From positions 151,683 through 215,682 of the forward strand of contig JAFAZF010000051.1 in the NCBI GenBank assembly GCA_019239915.1: a stretch of 64,000 bases of DNA, written 5' to 3'. Below the pieces are notes generated by a model, which did not search any database, had not been told where the DNA came from, and was given only the letters and a program-made list of their open reading frames with translations. This document shows, in pieces, positions 62,054-64,000 of the stretch (positions are counted from its first letter, which is position 1; each line of letters starts with the position of its first letter). Position numbers and translations under genes: made by a program. Source of the stretch: Sphingomonadaceae bacterium. Lineage in GTDB: Bacteria > Pseudomonadota > Alphaproteobacteria > Sphingomonadales > Sphingomonadaceae.

Positions 62054-63042
62054 GCCGGCTGGGGTGGGCGACGATCGCCGCCACCGCAGCCGGACTTGCG
62101 CTCGCGTTGTGGATGCTCGGCATCGTCGGCGCGCGGCAGACCTTCCATGCGATGGCGCAGATCGGTGCGCCCGGCTTCGTGCTGTTCCTCGCGAGCTACG
62201 GCCTGGTGCTCGTCGCGCTCGGCGGCGCTTGGGCGGTCTCGGGGCGTTTCGCGATCAGGCAGATACCGGCGTTCGTCGTCGGCCGCGCGGTGCGCGAGGC
62301 GGCGAACGACCTGCTGCCCTTCTCGCAGATCGGCGGCCTGGTGCTCGGCCTCAAGGTGGTGGCGAGCGCCGGGATCGCACCGGCACGTGCCTATGCCGCG
62401 ACCGTGATCGATCTCACCACCGAGATCGTTTCGCAGCTGATGCTCGTGCTGCTGGGCGTTGCGATCGCGCTCGGCCTCGCGCGCGGGATCGCCGCCGATG
62501 CCCGGCTCCAGACCGCGATCTGGAGCGGCACGGCGCTGCTTTGCGCATTCGCAGCCGGCGTGCTGCTGCTGCGCCGGCCGGCGCTCAACCTCATCGCGCG
62601 TATGGCGAACCGGGTCGTGCCGGCCGCCGCGGCGACGATGGACGCGGTGCGCGACGAGCTCGCCGCGCTCGAGCGTGGGCGTTTCTCGCTGCTGCCGTCG
62701 CTCGCGTGGAATCTCGCCGCCTGGCTGTTGTCGGTCTTCTCGATCTGGCTGGCGCTTCGCCTGCTCGGCCATCCGCTGGTCTTTTCACGCGTGCTCGCGC
62801 TGGAGGCGCTGATCTCGGTGGTGCGCTCGAGCGCGTTCCTGCTGCCCGGTGCGCTCGGCGCGCAGGAGGCTGGCTACGTGCTGCTGGGCGCGCTGGTGGG
62901 GCTCGATCGCGAGACGGCGCTGGCGCTGTCGCTGCTCAAGCGCGCGCGCGATCTCGCAATCGGCGTGCCGACCCTGCTCGTCTGGCAGGGCGCCCTGGTC
63001 CGCCGCGCCGCTATCCTTTCGGGGGTGGGGGAGCCGAGATGA
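62050..63042 (+). CDS. LPG-synthase-type/HpnL-like membrane protein
   Basis: This 330-residue protein has about eight hydrophobic helices and belongs to the lysylphosphatidylglycerol-synthase transmembrane (UPF0104/HpnL-like) family. Typical segments are NDLLPFSQIGGLVLGLKV and RSSAFLLPGALGAQEAGYVLLGALVGL. It lacks the aminoacyl transferase domain. Related proteins act in hopanoid or lipid trafficking. It overlaps both neighbours by 4 bases. Confidence 0.87.
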   Translation: MSRLGWATIAATAAGLALALWMLGIVGARQTFHAMAQIGAPGFVLFLASYGLVLVALGGAWAVSGRFAIRQIPAFVVGRAVREAANDLLPFSQIGGLVLGLKVVASAGIAPARAYAATVIDLTTEIVSQLMLVLLGVAIALGLARGIAADARLQTAIWSGTALLCAFAAGVLLLRRPALNLIARMANRVVPAAAATMDAVRDELAALERGRFSLLPSLAWNLAAWLLSVFSIWLALRLLGHPLVFSRVLALEALISVVRSSAFLLPGALGAQEAGYVLLGALVGLDRETALALSLLKRARDLAIGVPTLLVWQGALVRRAAILSGVGEPR

Positions 63043-63644
63043 GCGGATCATGGAGCCATCGGCTCGTGCGGCCGCTCGTGCCGCCGCTGCTGCGCGTCGG
63101 GGTGCGGCCCAACTATGTCACCACCGCGCATCTGATCGTCGGAGCGGCGTCGCTGGCGACGATTGCACTCGGCGACGATCGCGCGCGCCTGTGGGCCGGC
63201 ATCGCGTGGCTTTTCTCCTGCCTGCTCGATCGCCTCGACGGCGAGCTCGCGCGGATCGGCGACATGTGCTCGGCCACCGGCCATCGTTACGACTATCTAG
63301 TCGACATGTGGTTGAGCGCCCTGTTCTTCCTCGCGATCGGCTTGAGCGTGCCCGGCTCCTATCATCTTCTCGCGACCGGATGCGGCGCGATCGCCTGCCT
63401 GAGCCAGCTGCTCAACTGCCAGGTCGCCGAGCGCTATGATCGCCTTTCCGGCGAGGCGGGGCGCGTGCTCGCGAGCCGCTGGGGCTTCGACGCCGACGAC
63501 GCGCTGTACATCCTCGGCCCGCTGGGCTGGCTGCCGGCGCCCTATCGGCTTGCGGTTGCCGTGCTGGCGGCGGTGGGGACGGCGCTGTTCCTCATCCTGT
63601 TTGTCCATCGCTACACCAGGTTGAAGTCCGAGAAGCCGGCCTGA
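63039..63644 (+). CDS. CDP-alcohol phosphatidyltransferase
   Basis: This 201-residue membrane enzyme carries the complete family signature DGx2ARx8Gx3Dx3D at residues 67-89 (D67, G68, A71, R72, G81, D85, D89). About five to six hydrophobic segments are present. Family members join a CDP-activated head group to an alcohol. In this operon the natural donor would be CMP-aminoethylphosphonate and the acceptor a lipid alcohol such as diacylglycerol or ceramide (inference). It is the last gene of the overlapping operon. Confidence 0.92.
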   Translation: MSGSWSHRLVRPLVPPLLRVGVRPNYVTTAHLIVGAASLATIALGDDRARLWAGIAWLFSCLLDRLDGELARIGDMCSATGHRYDYLVDMWLSALFFLAIGLSVPGSYHLLATGCGAIACLSQLLNCQVAERYDRLSGEAGRVLASRWGFDADDALYILGPLGWLPAPYRLAVAVLAAVGTALFLILFVHRYTRLKSEKPA

Positions 63645-63730
63645 ACGCAGATGTCAGCGCGCGGCGCGATATGTCCGATCTCGTAACAAACTGACATCGC
63701 CGGCTCATCTGCGGGGCGCACGCCGGCCAT

Positions 63731-63886
63731 ATGAGCCGCAAGACCAGATCGCAGGCCGCGAGCGATCGCTTCGTTCAGGCCATTCTGTGGGCGAGCGCCG
63801 CCGGCGCGATCGGGCTCGCAATTCTGATCGTCTGCGTGCTCGGTCGAGACGCGATCACGCTGGCTTTATGGATGGCGACGCGCTGA
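63731..63886 (+). CDS. Tiny single-helix membrane protein
   Basis: This 51-codon frame reads MSRKTRSQAASDRFVQAILW followed by a membrane helix (about residues 19-38) and a short tail. The basic N-terminus fits a cytoplasmic location. No family is recognised. The remaining 114 bases to the window end hold nothing I can support. Confidence 0.45.
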   Translation: MSRKTRSQAASDRFVQAILWASAAGAIGLAILIVCVLGRDAITLALWMATR

Positions 63887-64000
63887 GCAGCGCATCGCGC
63901 TAGGCTGCGATCCGCGCATCATAAGCGAGCGGGAGCCGCAACTAGGCGGTGAAGCCGTCGGCGGAGCGGACGACGCGGACGGCCTGCTATACCGGCCGCT

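Noticed and set aside
63650..63698. GATGTCAG...CTGACATC inverted pair after the CDP-alcohol transferase gene
   Set aside because: The arms are only 8 bases with a loop of over 30 bases and no T-run, too weak to call a terminator.
63901..64000. Possible partial gene at the right end of the window
   Set aside because: Both strands show early stops or no recognisable sequence in the last 100 bases, so nothing is called.

Overview
The window is about 64 kb of high-GC chromosomal DNA from an alphaproteobacterium, most likely a Sphingomonas-type member of the Sphingomonadales. Supporting signs are the bc1 genes followed by apt, the bolA / J-domain / cobS / cobT synteny, an AsnC-type regulator divergent from putA, several CpaA-E/TadB-C pilus genes, and many short palindromic intergenic repeats. 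I see no rRNA, tRNA, insertion sequence, CRISPR array or replication origin.

Layout. 1-14.6 kb is core metabolism and translation: cytochrome b (5' truncated by the window) and c1, apt, a MaoC-like hydratase, ychF, pth, rplY, a TraB/GumN protein, glyQ-glyS split by a DUF559 nuclease cassette, and ppdK. 14.7-21.8 kb is a Tad/Flp pilus locus on the minus strand (cpaA-B-C-D-E, tadB, tadC) with no cpaF ATPase between cpaE and tadB. 21.9-29.7 kb holds an alpha/beta hydrolase coupled to a DAO-family oxidoreductase, proline catabolism (Lrp-type regulator and putA), a flavin reductase and folE. 29.8-35.6 kb holds a MauG-like di-haem peroxidase, a lipoprotein phosphoesterase with a possible Pho box, a glycosyltransferase and a radical SAM/SPASM protein. 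35.8-38.2 kb is a small accessory cassette (membrane-tethered LuxR-type HTH protein, two unknowns, RadC-like JAB protein, PilZ protein). 38.2-48.7 kb holds a DUF952 gene, gyrA, bolA, a J-domain gene, an HxlR regulator with a divergent four-gene operon, and cobS-cobT. 48.9-53.8 kb holds a Tat-exported FAD oxidoreductase with an overlapping GntR/FCD gene, a sulfate-binding protein and a catalase-fold protein.

The most interesting part is 53.8-63.6 kb. One strand carries PEP mutase fused to a nucleotidyltransferase, phosphonopyruvate decarboxylase, 2-aminoethylphosphonate (AEP) transaminase, an HpnN-like MMPL exporter, an LPG-synthase/HpnL-like membrane protein and a CDP-alcohol phosphatidyltransferase. 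From the decarboxylase onward the genes overlap or nearly touch. Divergently lie a second LicC/PntC-like nucleotidyltransferase and an overlapping PhyH-type Fe(II)/2-oxoglutarate dioxygenase. Together they suggest AEP synthesis, activation as a CMP-phosphonate, possible hydroxylation, transfer to a lipid alcohol and export: a candidate phosphonolipid (perhaps phosphonosphingolipid) pathway. The enzyme families are clear; the final product is inference.

A second theme is the palindromic repeats. At least a dozen elements of a few families lie between genes. Two are inserted in frame inside glyS, and a related pair brackets the DUF559 gene and appears to supply the glyS ribosome-binding site.
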